Of a DNA stretch of 64,000 bases, positions 54,821-64,000 are shown piece after piece; the first letter of the stretch is position 1; the number at the start of each line of letters is the position of its first letter. Below the pieces are notes generated by a model. That model ran no database searches, was not told where the DNA came from, and saw only the letters and a program-made list of their open reading frames with translations. The DNA is from Aliamphritea spongicola (GTDB lineage: Bacteria > Pseudomonadota > Gammaproteobacteria > Pseudomonadales > Balneatricaceae), in the NCBI GenBank assembly GCA_024347235.1, contig AP025283.1, forward strand, positions 1,178,001 through 1,242,000, written 5' to 3'. The position numbers and the translations under genes were made by a program.

Positions 54821-55714
54821 TTATCGCTTGATTCCGGTAATGCGTATCCAGCCTTCGCGTTCGCTGACCGGGTCCAGAATAAAGTCATTGCCGTAAGCTT
54901 CACGGATTTCTTCTTCCTGATGGGCCAGTAAGCCTGAAAGTACTAGTTGTCCGCCGCTGCGGGTGTGTTTGCTGAGGGTTGGGGCAAGTTCAACCAGCGG
55001 GCCGGCAAGAATATTGGCTACCAGTACGTCTGCTTCGTGATCCGGTGTCTGTTCGGGTAAGTAAACCTGCATACGGTCTTCTGTCAGGCCGTTACGGTTG
55101 AGGTTGTCCTTGCTGGCTGTGAGTGCCTGTACGTCGATATCGACAGCAGTAACATGGCTGGCACCCAGTAGCAGGGTTGCAATACCCAGAATACCGGAGC
55201 CACAGCCGTAATCGGTGACCTGTTTCTCATTCAGCTCGAGACCATCAAGGAACTCCAGGCACAGAGCGGTCGTTGGATGGGTGCCGGTACCAAATGCCAG
55301 GCCAGGGTCGAGCATCAGGTTGACTGCCTGCGGATCAGGCACGTCTTTCCAGCTTGGGCAGACCCACAGACGTTTGCCAAACCGCATTGGTTGGTAGTTA
55401 TCCATCCATTCCCGTTCCCAGTCTTTGTCTTCCAGAATCTCTGTTTTGCAGGTTGGAAATGCGCTGTCCGGGAACTGGTCGTTATGGGCCTGTTGCAGAA
55501 AGTTCAGGGTTGCATCCAGATCGTGATCAGCTGAGAAAAGGCCTGTCAGTACGGTGTTGCTCCACAAAGGAGTGGTACCCAGGTCGGGTTCGAAGATTGG
55601 CTGATCGGCCTGATCGGTAAAGGTAACCGCAGCGCAGCCGGCTGCCAGTAATAGATCTTCGTAAGATTCAGCGTTCTCTGGGGAAACATCCAGTTTGATC
55701 TGCAACCATGGCAT
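54821..55714 (-). CDS. prmA: Ribosomal protein L11 methyltransferase PrmA
   Basis: Intact, 297 residues from the ATG at 55714 ([13 protein letters not shown]) with AGGAAG seven bases upstream; the longer ORF to 55756 lacks support. N-terminal substrate-binding domain, then [14 protein letters not shown] and the SAM-binding [25 protein letters not shown] and [11 protein letters not shown]. It trimethylates L11. It sits between the DUF3426 gene and accC. Confidence 0.95.
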   Translation of the reverse strand: MPWLQIKLDVSPENAESYEDLLLAAGCAAVTFTDQADQPIFEPDLGTTPLWSNTVLTGLFSADHDLDATLNFLQQAHNDQFPDSAFPTCKTEILEDKDWEREWMDNYQPMRFGKRLWVCPSWKDVPDPQAVNLMLDPGLAFGTGTHPTTALCLEFLDGLELNEKQVTDYGCGSGILGIATLLLGASHVTAVDIDVQALTASKDNLNRNGLTEDRMQVYLPEQTPDHEADVLVANILAGPLVELAPTLSKHTRSGGQLVLSGLLAHQEEEIREAYGNDFILDPVSEREGWIRITGIKR

Positions 55715-55859
55715 GAAGGGTCTTCCTGTATTCGGGTAAGCGGTACCGGTAAGCATATAGTATGGGCTTGAACCGTTACAGCTCAGTTACCTGGGGATAA
55801 TGCGGTGCGATGACCGTCTGTTGGCAGATATGCCTGGGGTAACCGGGTTAATGCGTAAA

Positions 55860-55892
55860 ACGGCAGGCAGCGGGGACCGCCGCCTGCATATA
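55860..55892 (-). terminator. Intrinsic terminator after accC
   Basis: On the minus strand GCAGGCGGCGG and CCGCTGCCTGC pair, with one unpaired base, around a short loop and are followed by CGTTTTA. It lies about ten bases after the repaired accC stop. Confidence 0.7.
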
Positions 55893-55898
55893 CCGGGA

Positions 55899-57240
55899 TC
55901 AGTCGAGACCCAGTTTCTTTCCAGATAGTGGATGTTAACGCCGCCTTCAGCGAAGTTTGCATCGCGAACAATATCCTGGTGCAGCGGGATGTTGCACTTG
56001 ATACCATCGATCAGCATTTCATCCAGCGCGATTTCCATCCGGCGCAGTGCCACTTCACGGGAATCGCCGTAAGTGATCAGTTTTGCGATCAGGGAATCGT
56101 AGTGCGGTGGTACGCTGTAGCCGCTGTACAGGTGAGAGTCTACCCGAACACCGATGCCACCCGGGGCATGGAAGTGGGTGATCTTACCAGGGCTTGGCAT
56201 GAAGGTAACCGGATCTTCAGCGTTGATACGACATTCCACTGCGTGGCCGTTCAGTTTGATATCTTCCTGTTTGATTGTCAGCGGCAGACCTGAAGCGATA
56301 CGCAGCTGTTCTTTCACGATATCAACACCGGTAACCATTTCTGATACAGGGTGCTCAACCTGAACACGGGTGTTCATTTCGATGAAGTAGAAACGACCGT
56401 TTTCATACAGGAATTCGAAAGTACCTGCGCCGCGGTAGTTGATTTCCAGGCAGGCATCAACACAGCTTTGCAGTACCTGAGCGCGTGCTTCCGGATCCAG
56501 GTGCGGTGCAGGTGCTTCTTCAACCACTTTCTGGTGACGACGCTGCAAAGAGCAGTCGCGGTCGTACAGATGGATGGCGTTGCCCTGGCCGTCAGACAGT
56601 ACCTGAACTTCTACGTGACGTGGGTTTCCAGGAATTTTTCCATGTAAACCGTATCGTCACCGAAGGCCGCTTTCGCCTCCGCCTTGGTTACGTAAATGGC
56701 ATTCAGCAGGTGCGCTTCGTTGTGAACAACACGCATACCACGTCCACCACCACCGGCAGCCGCCTTGATGATGACCGGATAGCCGATACGGCGGCCAATC
56801 GCCAGTACTTCTTCGCTGTCTTCCGGCAGTTCGCCGTCAGAGCCTGGTACAGTCGGTACGCCTGCTTTCTGCATCGCTTCGATTGCTGATACCTTGTCGC
56901 CCATCAGGCGAATGGTGTCAGCTTTCGGGCCGATAAATGCAAAGCCACTCTGTTCAGCGCGCTCAGCGAAATCAGCGTTTTCTGCCAGGAAACCGTAACC
57001 CGGGTGGATACCCGTAGAATCGGTAACTTCAGCAGCGGCAATGATAGCCGGAATGTTCAGATAGCTTTGCGGTGACGGTGCAGGGCCGATACATACAGCT
57101 TCGTCCGCCAGGCGAACATGCATCAGGTCACGGTCTGCTGTGGAATGGATAGCAACAGTTTTGATGCCAAGTTCCTTACAGGCCCGCAGGATGCGCAAAG
57201 CGATCTCGCCACGGTTGGCAATGACTACTTTTTCTAACAT
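55899..57240 (-). CDS. accC: Biotin carboxylase subunit AccC (frameshifted)
   Basis: About 447 residues, the usual length. [27 protein letters not shown], the ATP-binding [14 protein letters not shown], then after a break near 56628 (A run) PRHVEVQVL and [35 protein letters not shown] and ECRINAEDP follow. A last break near 55922 gives the ending EKKLGLD at TGA 55899-55901; without it the frame runs into the terminator. It carboxylates biotin on AccB. Confidence 0.96.
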
Positions 57241-57263
57241 ATTGTTATGATCCTGTGGCTGAT

Positions 57264-57720
57264 TTATACGATGGTCACCAGCGGCTGATCGAATTCAACA
57301 GGCTGGCCGTCTTCAACCAAAATGGCTTCAACAACACCGGACTTGTCTGCTTCGATCTGGTTCATCATCTTCATCGCTTCAACGATGCAGATCGGGTCGC
57401 CAGCTTTAACAGTAGAACCTACTTCGATGAAAGCCGGAGAGGTTGGGGAAGGTGCACGGTAGAAGGTACCAACCATTGGTGATTTAACCGCATGGTTGTT
57501 GTTTGCCGGTGCAGCAGGGGCTGCTTCAGCAGCAGGTGCAGCAGCCGGAGCTGGCGCAGCAGCGGCAACAGCAACAGGTGCCGGTGCAGCAGCAACAGGC
57601 GCTGCAACCAGGTTAGAACCGCGGCTGATGCGTACGGATTCTTCACCTTCTTTGATTTCAATTTCGTTGATGTTTGACTCTTCCAGCAACTCGATCAGTT
57701 TTTACTTTGCGAATGTCCAT
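57264..57720 (-). CDS. accB: Biotin carboxyl carrier protein AccB (frameshifted)
   Basis: About 152 residues. N-terminus MDIRKVKKLIE, then a long Ala/Pro-rich linker (residues about 40-75) and the biotinyl domain with [13 protein letters not shown] and the biotin-acceptor lysine in VEAMKMMN. The break near 57704 is two bases, where a run of seven A was read as five. It precedes accC by 23 bases and starts one base before the aroQ stop codon. Confidence 0.95.
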
Positions 57721-57721
57721 G

Positions 57722-58198
57722 CTAATGCAGTGCTCTATTTAGTAAATTCAGATGATTAGGTTTTTCCAGCCGGCTGATGGCCGACTGCAGTGCTAATTCG
57801 TATCCCTGGGTGCCCAGACCGCAGATAACGCCAACAGCTACATCAGATAGATATGAGTGGCTGCGAAAAGTTTCTCTGGCGTGTACATTCGAAATGTGAA
57901 TTTCGATGAAAGGGATTGCGACCCCCAGCAACGCATCACGTAATGCCACACTGGTGTGGGTGAAAGCTGCCGGGTTAATGATAATGAAGTCTGTCTGTTC
58001 GTCGCGGGCCTGGTGAATCCGGTCAATCAGAACGTGTTCAGCATTACTTTGCAGAGATTCCAGCTGGTGGCCGCTCTGCATAGCGAGTGACTGTAAACGC
58101 ACGTTGATGTCCTGGAGTGTAGTGGTGCCGTATACCTCAGGTTCCCGGGTGCCGAGAAGGTTAAGGTTGGGACCGTTCAGAACAAGGATTTTAGCCAT
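57722..58198 (-). CDS. aroQ: Type II 3-dehydroquinate dehydratase AroQ
   Basis: Intact, 158 residues. [21 protein letters not shown] contains the catalytic Tyr and Arg, then [20 protein letters not shown] and [12 protein letters not shown] with the active-site His. It dehydrates 3-dehydroquinate in the shikimate pathway. First gene of the aroQ-accB-accC-prmA unit, a widespread order. Confidence 0.97.
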   Translation of the reverse strand: MAKILVLNGPNLNLLGTREPEVYGTTTLQDINVRLQSLAMQSGHQLESLQSNAEHVLIDRIHQARDEQTDFIIINPAAFTHTSVALRDALLGVAIPFIEIHISNVHARETFRSHSYLSDVAVGVICGLGTQGYELALQSAISRLEKPNHLNLLNRALH

Positions 58199-58589
58199 TA
58201 AATTGCCTTAGTGACGCGTTAGTCAGACTTCAAAAGCGTTCAGGGTTGGGGTTTGAGACCCCTTAAGACTGGCTAGTGTGCCGGAAAAGAATGGGGCTGT
58301 AAACAGTTCCTGCATTTATTGTGTTTTCTCTGCCAGTTTGCAGAAGTTGCCAGTGCTTTCTGTACATTATTTGACTAGTTAACCGGTTGAAACTGGTGGT
58401 TAAGGCCCTATTTATACAGACAGGGTTAAGCCCTTTGCTGTAAATTTCTGACCGGTTGGAAAGTTTATACTGCAGGCAGGGTTTTAAGTATCTTCCGGTG
58501 AACGTTAATAAATGTTAAGGAACATTGACCCGGTGTCAGATATCATAGATATTGCGCGCGATAACGCGACTTATTAAGAGGGGTTCAGG
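58199..58589. promoter_or_regulatory. Divergent promoter region between aroQ and the DUF2333 gene
   Basis: Nearly 400 bases without a convincing ORF. Two similar blocks stand out: ACCGGTTG(G)AAA, TTTATAC and CAGGGTT(TT)AAG occur in this order at 58382-58430 and again at 58451-58488. The distance between the first two elements is long in the first copy and short in the second. The TTTATAC elements could be -10 sequences. No terminator or known riboswitch was recognised. Confidence 0.4.
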
Positions 58590-59621
58590 ATGGAATGGTT
58601 ACAGCGGACGTGGTTACGTCTGTGGGATAGTATGACCGCAGTTACATTAGGTATTAAAGGTGTGGGTGTCGTTATAGCGGCGCTGTTTCTGTATCTGGTA
58701 GTCGCGACCGGTCTGGGAATGTACTGGAGCCTGGAACCTGCACCGTTCGAGGTTCGTTTGGAGCTGGCGGAAGATGGCCAGACACCTGTTGTGGGCACCG
58801 CTACCCTGAATGCACTGGTGGGCATTACCGAGGTGCTGCTCGATAAGCCAGGTGGGTATTTATATAACGACCGGATGCCACCGGGCCTCTGGCTGGATAA
58901 CATTCCTAACTGGGAGTTCGGTGTGCTGGTTCAGGCGCGGGATATGGCCCGGGCATTACGGAAAGACTTCAGCCGTTCTCAGTCTCAGTCGACTGAAGAC
59001 CCTGACCTGATTGAAGCTGAACCGCTGCTGCATTTTGACAATAACAGCTGGTTACTGCCGGCTACTGAATCTGAATACCGTAAAGGTGTGAAAGCGTTGC
59101 TGGCTTATGAGGCACGTCTGGCGCGCAATGACGACGCTGCTCAGTTCTATGCCCGTGCCGATAACCTGCGTGGCTGGCTTGCGGATGTATCTACCCGTCT
59201 GGGCAGTCTGTCACAGCGTTTAAGTGCCAGTGTGGGTCAGAAGCGGGTGAATACGGATCTGGCCGGTGATAATGAGGCACGTCAGTCTACCGCTGCTGCC
59301 GGTGAGCTGGAAATCAAAACACCGTGGATGAAAATCGATGATGTGTTCTATGAAGCCCGCGGTACGTCCTGGGCACTGATTCATTTGCTCAAAGCCGTTG
59401 AGCAGGATTTTGCGCCGGCCCTTGAAAAGAAAAATGCACTGGTCAGCCTGCGTCAGATCATTCGTGAGCTGGAGGCTACTCAGTCAACTATCTGGAGTCC
59501 GGTCATTCTGAATGGTACGGAATTCGGTTTTCTGTCGAATCATTCACTGGTGATGGCGTCTTACATTTCCCGGGCGAATGCGGCAATCATCGATTTGCGT
59601 GATTTGTTATCTCAGGGGTAA
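58590..59621 (+). CDS. DUF2333 family membrane-anchored protein
   Basis: Intact, 343 residues. One N-terminal transmembrane helix (VGVVIAALFLYLVVATGLGMYW, residues about 26-47) is followed by a periplasmic helical domain with the family motifs LLDKPGGYLYNDRMPPG, DNIPNWEFGVL and FYEARGTSWALIHLLKAV. The family is common in pseudomonads and relatives and has no known function. RBS GAGGGG stands just before the ATG. Stands alone, with its own terminator. Confidence 0.9.
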   Translation: MEWLQRTWLRLWDSMTAVTLGIKGVGVVIAALFLYLVVATGLGMYWSLEPAPFEVRLELAEDGQTPVVGTATLNALVGITEVLLDKPGGYLYNDRMPPGLWLDNIPNWEFGVLVQARDMARALRKDFSRSQSQSTEDPDLIEAEPLLHFDNNSWLLPATESEYRKGVKALLAYEARLARNDDAAQFYARADNLRGWLADVSTRLGSLSQRLSASVGQKRVNTDLAGDNEARQSTAAAGELEIKTPWMKIDDVFYEARGTSWALIHLLKAVEQDFAPALEKKNALVSLRQIIRELEATQSTIWSPVILNGTEFGFLSNHSLVMASYISRANAAIIDLRDLLSQG

Positions 59622-59676
59622 CTTAACCACTGTACAGTGTTCTGCGTCACAGCATGTTTCGCAGAATCGACTATTC

Positions 59677-59712
59677 TTAAAGCCGGCTTTTAACAGCCGG
59701 CTTTTTGTTTTG
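59677..59712 (+). terminator. Intrinsic terminator after the DUF2333 gene
   Basis: AAAGCCGGCT and AGCCGGCTTT around a short loop, followed by TTGTTTT, about 58 bases after the stop codon. Confidence 0.9.
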
Positions 59713-59920
59713 ATCTGACGGTAAAATTCTGACTAATTGGTAAGACATTTGCTGCATTTGTCAGTATCATGCCCGGCTAATTAATGTTACCTGTTTTGTG
59801 ATGTAAAAGCGTGCCAGTTTTAGCTCTGCTTTCAGGCGTCGGTGCGCTTGTTTCTCGGCACCCGAACGTAACAGGTAACGGCTGTGTCGTTTAATTATTT
59901 TGATTTCTGGTGAGAACAAC

Positions 59921-60547
59921 ATGCGTGTTAATGAGATAAACCATCCTCTGGTAAAACACAAATTGGGCCTGATGCGGGCAGCAAGCGTTAGCACCCGTAG
60001 CTTTCGTCAGTTGGCGGCAGAGGTAGGCTGTTTGCTGACCTATGAAGCGACTAAAGATCTGGCGACCGAAGAGTATCAGCTGGAAGGCTGGTGCGGTGAA
60101 ATTACGGCAGAGCGTATCAAGGGTAAGAAGATTACCGTTGTGCCGATTCTGCGTGCCGGTATTGGCATGCTGGACGGCGTGCTTGATCTGGTGCCAAGCG
60201 CAAAGATCAGTGTAGTAGGTTTGTACCGGGATGAAGAAACCCTGCAGCCTGTTGCTTATTTTGAAAAGCTGGCACACGACATTGATGAGCGGATGGCGCT
60301 GATCATTGATCCGATGCTGGCAACGGGCGGTTCAATGAACGCCACCATTGATATGCTGAAGAAAGCAGGTTGTACCAGCATCCGTGCGCTGGTGCTGGTG
60401 GCTGCGCCTGAAGGTGTGAAGGCTGTTCAGGATGCTCATCCTGACGTGGAAATCTTCACCGCAGCACTGGATAGCCATCTGAATGAGCAGGGGTACATTA
60501 TTCCTGGTCTGGGTGATGCCGGTGATAAGATCTTCGGTACTAAGTAA
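59921..60547 (+). CDS. upp: Uracil phosphoribosyltransferase Upp
   Basis: Intact, 208 residues from the ATG at 59921 ([16 protein letters not shown]). [23 protein letters not shown], the PRPP-binding [16 protein letters not shown] and the uracil-binding [15 protein letters not shown] end are all present. It salvages uracil to UMP. The permease uraA follows after 194 bases. Confidence 0.97.
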   Translation: MRVNEINHPLVKHKLGLMRAASVSTRSFRQLAAEVGCLLTYEATKDLATEEYQLEGWCGEITAERIKGKKITVVPILRAGIGMLDGVLDLVPSAKISVVGLYRDEETLQPVAYFEKLAHDIDERMALIIDPMLATGGSMNATIDMLKKAGCTSIRALVLVAAPEGVKAVQDAHPDVEIFTAALDSHLNEQGYIIPGLGDAGDKIFGTK

Positions 60548-60741
60548 GTTATCAGTGAGCCGGATATGGTCCGGTTTACAGTGTGAATTTGGTGCAGGGC
60601 TCAGGGCCGCTGCATCTGAGCCCGGACAGTTCTGCTGATCCCGGGTTTTTATAAGTTCTGCATCTTCGGAGGCAGAGAATAATAACCGTGGCAAGCTGTG
60701 CTTTGGCAGCATTGCCCCACAGGATGAGTAAGGTCTGAAGA

Positions 60742-62046
60742 ATGAGTGATTCTAATACCGTGAATCTGGCGCCTGAACCGCTTTGGCGGACAGTGCTGGC
60801 CGGATCGCAGATGTTGTTTGTTGCGTTCGGTGCACTGGTGTTGATGCCGTTGCTGACGGGTATGGACCCAAGCGTTGCGCTGTTTACGGCGGGTCTCGGA
60901 ACCCTGATGTTTCAGTTTGTAACTAAGCGTCAGGTGCCGGTATTTCTGGCGTCTTCTTTCGTATTTATCGCACCGATAATTTACAGCACTAAAACCTGGG
61001 GTATGGCTGCCACACTGGGCGCTTTGTTTTGTGCAGGCCTGGTATATATGCTGCTGGCACTGATTGTTAAGGTGCGTGGCGCAGGTTTTCTGCACCGCCT
61101 GCTTCCGCCAGTGGTTGTAGGCCCTGTGATCATGGTGATTGGCCTTGGTCTGGCGCCGATTGCGGTGAATATGGCGATGGGTAAAGCCGGTGATGGCAGC
61201 ATTGAACTGTTCCCGTATGCGGATGCGATGATCGTTTCAATGTCTGCGCTGGTGACGACCTTGCTGGTGGCGACTTTAGGTCAGGGAATCTTCCGTCTGC
61301 TGCCGATCCTGTCGGGTGTGGTTGTTGGTTATATCGTTGCGCATTTTATGGGTATGGTTAACTACGACATTGTAGCTGCAGCGCCGTTAATCGCAGTGCC
61401 CGCATTTGTGATGCCAGAGTTTCAGTGGCAGGCGATTCTGTTCATGATTCCGGTTGCAATTGCGCCGGCGATTGAGCACGTGGGTGACGTGCTGGCGATT
61501 GGTAATGTGACCGGTAAGGATTACATCAAGAAGCCGGGTCTGCACCGGACGCTGTTTGGTGATGGTATCGCGACGTCTGCTGCTGCGCTGTTTGGCGGAC
61601 CGCCAAATACAACCTATTCAGAAGTGACCGGCGCAGTGATGCTGACCCGTTCATTTAACCCGATGATTATGGTGTGGGCGGCTATCTTCGCAATTGCGCT
61701 GGCCTTTGTTGCCAAGTTTGGCATCCTGCTGCAGACCATTCCGGCACCGGTAATGGGTGGTATTCTGATCCTGCTGTTTGGTTCTATTGCGGCTGTGGGT
61801 ATGAACACACTGATTAAAGCTAAAGTGGATCTGGCGCAGCAGCGTAACCTGGTGATTGTGGCTACTACTCTGGTGTTCGGTATCGGCGGTATGGTTGTTG
61901 GCAATGGCGAATTCAGCATGCAGGGTGTAAGCCTGTGTGGTCTGGTAGCAATTGTCCTGAACCTGATTTTGCCAATGGGTCAGGTGGCTGATGATCTGAG
62001 CGAAGAGAAAGCAGTGGTTGATGATCTGGTAGATCACGCCAAGTAA
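60742..62046 (+). CDS. uraA: Uracil-xanthine permease, UraA-like
   Basis: Intact, 434 residues with about 14 membrane segments of the NAT/NCS2 family. QMLFVAFGALVLMPLLTGMD near the start, VVVGPVIMVIGL, then the substrate-site region IAIAPAIEHVGDVLAIG and GDGIATSAAALFGGPPNTTYSEVTG. It imports uracil, consistent with upp directly upstream. The NAT signature and context both support uracil rather than xanthine, but this is not certain. Confidence 0.93.
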   Translation: MSDSNTVNLAPEPLWRTVLAGSQMLFVAFGALVLMPLLTGMDPSVALFTAGLGTLMFQFVTKRQVPVFLASSFVFIAPIIYSTKTWGMAATLGALFCAGLVYMLLALIVKVRGAGFLHRLLPPVVVGPVIMVIGLGLAPIAVNMAMGKAGDGSIELFPYADAMIVSMSALVTTLLVATLGQGIFRLLPILSGVVVGYIVAHFMGMVNYDIVAAAPLIAVPAFVMPEFQWQAILFMIPVAIAPAIEHVGDVLAIGNVTGKDYIKKPGLHRTLFGDGIATSAAALFGGPPNTTYSEVTGAVMLTRSFNPMIMVWAAIFAIALAFVAKFGILLQTIPAPVMGGILILLFGSIAAVGMNTLIKAKVDLAQQRNLVIVATTLVFGIGGMVVGNGEFSMQGVSLCGLVAIVLNLILPMGQVADDLSEEKAVVDDLVDHAK

Positions 62047-62056
62047 CTGTTACTAA

Positions 62057-62092
62057 ACAAAAGCGCGCTGGGTAACCGTCGCGCTTTTTTGT
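62057..62092 (+). terminator. Intrinsic terminator after uraA
   Basis: AAAAGCGCG and CGCGCTTTT around a twelve-base loop, followed by additional T, about 12 bases after the stop. Confidence 0.88.
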
Positions 62093-62115
62093 GTCTGTAT
62101 CCAGGCGGGCGTTTA

Positions 62116-62584
62116 TCAGATGCTGCAGCCGCTCATGCCTTTTTCGCCAGATACTGCTGGTGATATTCCTCAGCCCGCCAGAAATGCTGGGCCGGCTCTA
62201 TCAGGGTAACTATGGGGTTACCGAAAATACCGCTTTTATCCAGAACGGCAAGGCTTTGTTCTGCCATGATTCGCTGAGTGTCATCATGATAGAAAATAGC
62301 TGAGCGGTATTGATCGCCCACATCAGGCCCCTGTCGGTTCAGTGTGGTTGGGTCGTGCATCTGCCAGAACAGGTCGAGCAGGGCATCATAGTCAGTTGCC
62401 TGATCATCAAACTCAACCTGAATGACTTCGGCGTGGCCGGTGCCTTTTGGCAGATTTCTTCGTAGGTTGGGTTTTCAGTGTGCCCGCCCATATAGCCAAC
62501 GGCTGTGCCGGTGACTCCGGGATGTTGGCTGAAGCGGGCTTCGACACCCCAGAAACAGCCTGCAGCAAAAGTGGCAATTGGCAT
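62116..62584 (-). CDS. msrA: Peptide methionine sulfoxide reductase MsrA (frameshifted)
   Basis: About 156 residues. [18 protein letters not shown] holds the catalytic Cys in [44 protein letters not shown] and [12 protein letters not shown] follow. After a lost A near 62138 the C-terminus becomes KKGMSGCSI with the resolving Cys, and ends at the TGA 62116-62118. Another break is near 62446. The ATG at 62584 has AGGAG nine bases upstream. It repairs S-form methionine sulfoxide. Confidence 0.93.
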
Positions 62585-62823
62585 AAAATGATACTCCTGT
62601 AATGTGAGCACCGGATGGGGAGCGTTTGTCGCCTGTATCCCGGTCTCGTCTGTTTTCTTCGTGCCAGTTAGCGGTATACACGATTGTTAAAGTTTAATAC
62701 ACAGTTTTGATCCGGTGCGCCGGCTAAAGTTCGTTGACGGGACTGTTTGTGCGTATGAGTTTATGTGCAGTTAGTATTTTAGTCCGGTTGTCGGGGTTGT
62801 GGAGGTGAGGTGTTTTTGAGAGG

Positions 62824-62862
62824 CGAAAAACCGCTGCCAGCCTGGCTGACAACGGTTTTCTG
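62824..62862 (-). terminator. Intrinsic terminator after gatB
   Basis: AAAAACCG and CGGTTTT bracket a second stem (CAGCC/GGCTG). On the minus strand the structure is followed by T-rich sequence, about 14 bases after the gatB stop. Confidence 0.8.
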
Positions 62863-62875
62863 ATGATTTGCTGAA

Positions 62876-64000
62876 TTACACTAACTGATCCAGCTTCTGT
62901 TTCAGCAGGCCCTGTACCTGTCCAGGATTGGCTTTACCCTGTGAGGCCTGCATGACCTTACCCATAAAGAAGCCGATCATCTTGCCACGCTTCTCCGGTT
63001 CAGCGTTTACATACTGATCTACCTGAGGCTGGTTGGCAGCAATCACTTCATCCACCATGGCTTCAATGGCACCGGTGTCGGTAACCTGCTTCAGACCTTT
63101 GGCTTCAATGACCTGATCGGCATCACCTTCACCGGCCCACATCGCTTCGAATACCTGCTTGGCAATTTTGCCGGAAATGGTGTTGTCGCTGATACGCAGT
63201 AGCAGGCCGCCCAGCATATCTGCGGTTACCGGCGCATCGGTAATTGCTGTGTCTGTCTGGTTCAGGTGCTTGGAGACTTCGCCCATTACCCAGTTGGCAG
63301 CCAGTTTGGCGTCTTTAGCTGTTGCAGCCGAAGTTTCAAAGTATTCGCTCAGGTTACGGTCGGCAGACAGTACCATGGCGTCATAATCGCTCAGGCTGTA
63401 TTCGCTGACGAAGCGCTCGCGGCGGGCGTCCGGCAGTTCCGGCAGGTTGGCGCGAAGCTGTTCGATGTATTCTTCATCGATGACAATCGGCAGCAGATCA
63501 GGACATGGGAAGTAACGGTAATCGTTTGCTTCTTCCTTGCTCCGCATAGAACGGGTTTCGTCTTTGTTGGCATCGTAAAGGCGGGTTTCCTGGGTAATCC
63601 GGCCGCCGTCTTCCAGAATGTCGATTTGCCGTTCGATTTCACCCTTGATGGCTTTTTCGATAAAGCGGAAAGAGTTGATGTTCTTGGTTTCAGTACGGTT
63701 GCCGAATTCTTCTTCACCCTTGAGGCGAACAGAAACGTTACAGTCACAGCGGAAGGAGCCTTCTGCCATGTTGCCGTCGCAAATGCCCAGGTTGGTTACG
63801 ATGGCGTGGATTTTACGTACGTAAGCAACGGCTTCAGCGGCACTGCGCATATCCGGCTCAGAGACGATTTCCAGCAGCGGTGTACCGGCACGGTTCAGGT
63901 CGATGCCGGTCATATCCGGGAATTCTTCATGCAGGGATTTACCCGCATCTTCTTCCAGGTGCGCTCGGGTAACGCCAACACGCTTGGTGGTGCCGTCATC
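62876..64000 (-). CDS. gatB: Asp-tRNA(Asn)/Glu-tRNA(Gln) amidotransferase subunit B (5' end outside window)
   Basis: The last 375 codons of GatB are present and open; the start lies beyond base 64000. [46 protein letters not shown] and [11 protein letters not shown] are diagnostic. The C-terminal YqeY/tail domain ends [15 protein letters not shown]. GatCAB makes Gln-tRNA or Asn-tRNA from misacylated precursors, and indicates that the organism lacks one of the direct synthetases, or has both routes. Confidence 0.97.
   Translation of the reverse strand, partial: DDGTTKRVGVTRAHLEEDAGKSLHEEFPDMTGIDLNRAGTPLLEIVSEPDMRSAAEAVAYVRKIHAIVTNLGICDGNMAEGSFRCDCNVSVRLKGEEEFGNRTETKNINSFRFIEKAIKGEIERQIDILEDGGRITQETRLYDANKDETRSMRSKEEANDYRYFPCPDLLPIVIDEEYIEQLRANLPELPDARRERFVSEYSLSDYDAMVLSADRNLSEYFETSAATAKDAKLAANWVMGEVSKHLNQTDTAITDAPVTADMLGGLLLRISDNTISGKIAKQVFEAMWAGEGDADQVIEAKGLKQVTDTGAIEAMVDEVIAANQPQVDQYVNAEPEKRGKMIGFFMGKVMQASQGKANPGQVQGLLKQKLDQLV

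Overview
The window is a chromosomal segment from a gammaproteobacterium, probably a marine Oceanospirillales-type organism related to the pseudomonads. The reasons are the block gyrA-serC-pheA-hisC-(tyrA-aroA fusion)-cmk-rpsA-ihfB-lapA-lapB-pyrF with ubiG-mupP-yciK beside it, the biotin operon bioBFHCD, the aroQ-accB-accC-prmA run, dusB-fis, and GatCAB-type tRNA amidation (gatB). Almost everything is core housekeeping. I see no tRNA or rRNA gene, no CRISPR array, no insertion sequence and no prophage.

Layout. 1-1.2 kb: tail of an unknown gene, a secreted DsrE-like protein and an OmpA-family lipoprotein-like porin-domain protein. 1.3-5.3 kb: yciI, yciB, the PHP phosphoesterase (rnm/yciV), yciO, an H-NS family gene and rluB. 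5.4-7.7 kb (minus): yciK, mupP-like phosphatase and ubiG. 8-21.3 kb (plus): gyrA and the aromatic/translation supra-operon down to pyrF. 21.4-24.9 kb: a ComEA-like protein, then a four-gene copper-handling RiPP locus: HvfA-type precursor with ten EGKCG motifs, MNIO maturase HvfB, partner HvfC and a DoxX membrane protein. 25-26.9 kb (minus): a secreted protein of unknown function, trmO and comF. 27-31.5 kb: bioB-F-H-C-D. 31.6-35.8 kb: a small rod-protein-like ORF and a SprA-family metalloprotease, then (minus) a hydrolase, an FKBP isomerase and xseA. 36-47 kb: guaB-guaA-tadA, two cell-wall enzymes on the minus strand (M14 peptidase, mltF) and purL. 47.2-57.7 kb (minus): a TPR/Cds6-like protein, purD, purH, fis, dusB, a zinc-ribbon DUF3426 protein, prmA, accC, accB, aroQ. 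58.6-64 kb: a DUF2333 protein, upp, uraA, then msrA and a partial gatB on the minus strand.

How genes work together. Purine synthesis is heavily represented (guaB, guaA, purL, purH, purD), as are pyrimidine synthesis and salvage (pyrF, upp, uraA), the shikimate/aromatic branch (aroQ, aroA, tyrA, pheA, hisC), biotin synthesis and its main consumer acetyl-CoA carboxylase (accBC). The most unusual biology is the hvf locus: a secreted Cys-rich peptide whose repeated EGKCG motifs are expected to be chemically modified by the HvfB/HvfC pair to bind copper.

Sequence quality. More than half of the genes, including essential ones (gyrA, rpsA, accB, accC, ihfB), are split by small frameshifts. Nearly every break I examined is repaired by adding one base (sometimes two) to an existing short homopolymer run. 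This is a base-calling or assembly artefact, not gene decay. I therefore annotate each broken gene as one CDS over its full inferred span and state where the breaks lie; encoded lengths given for these genes are after that repair.
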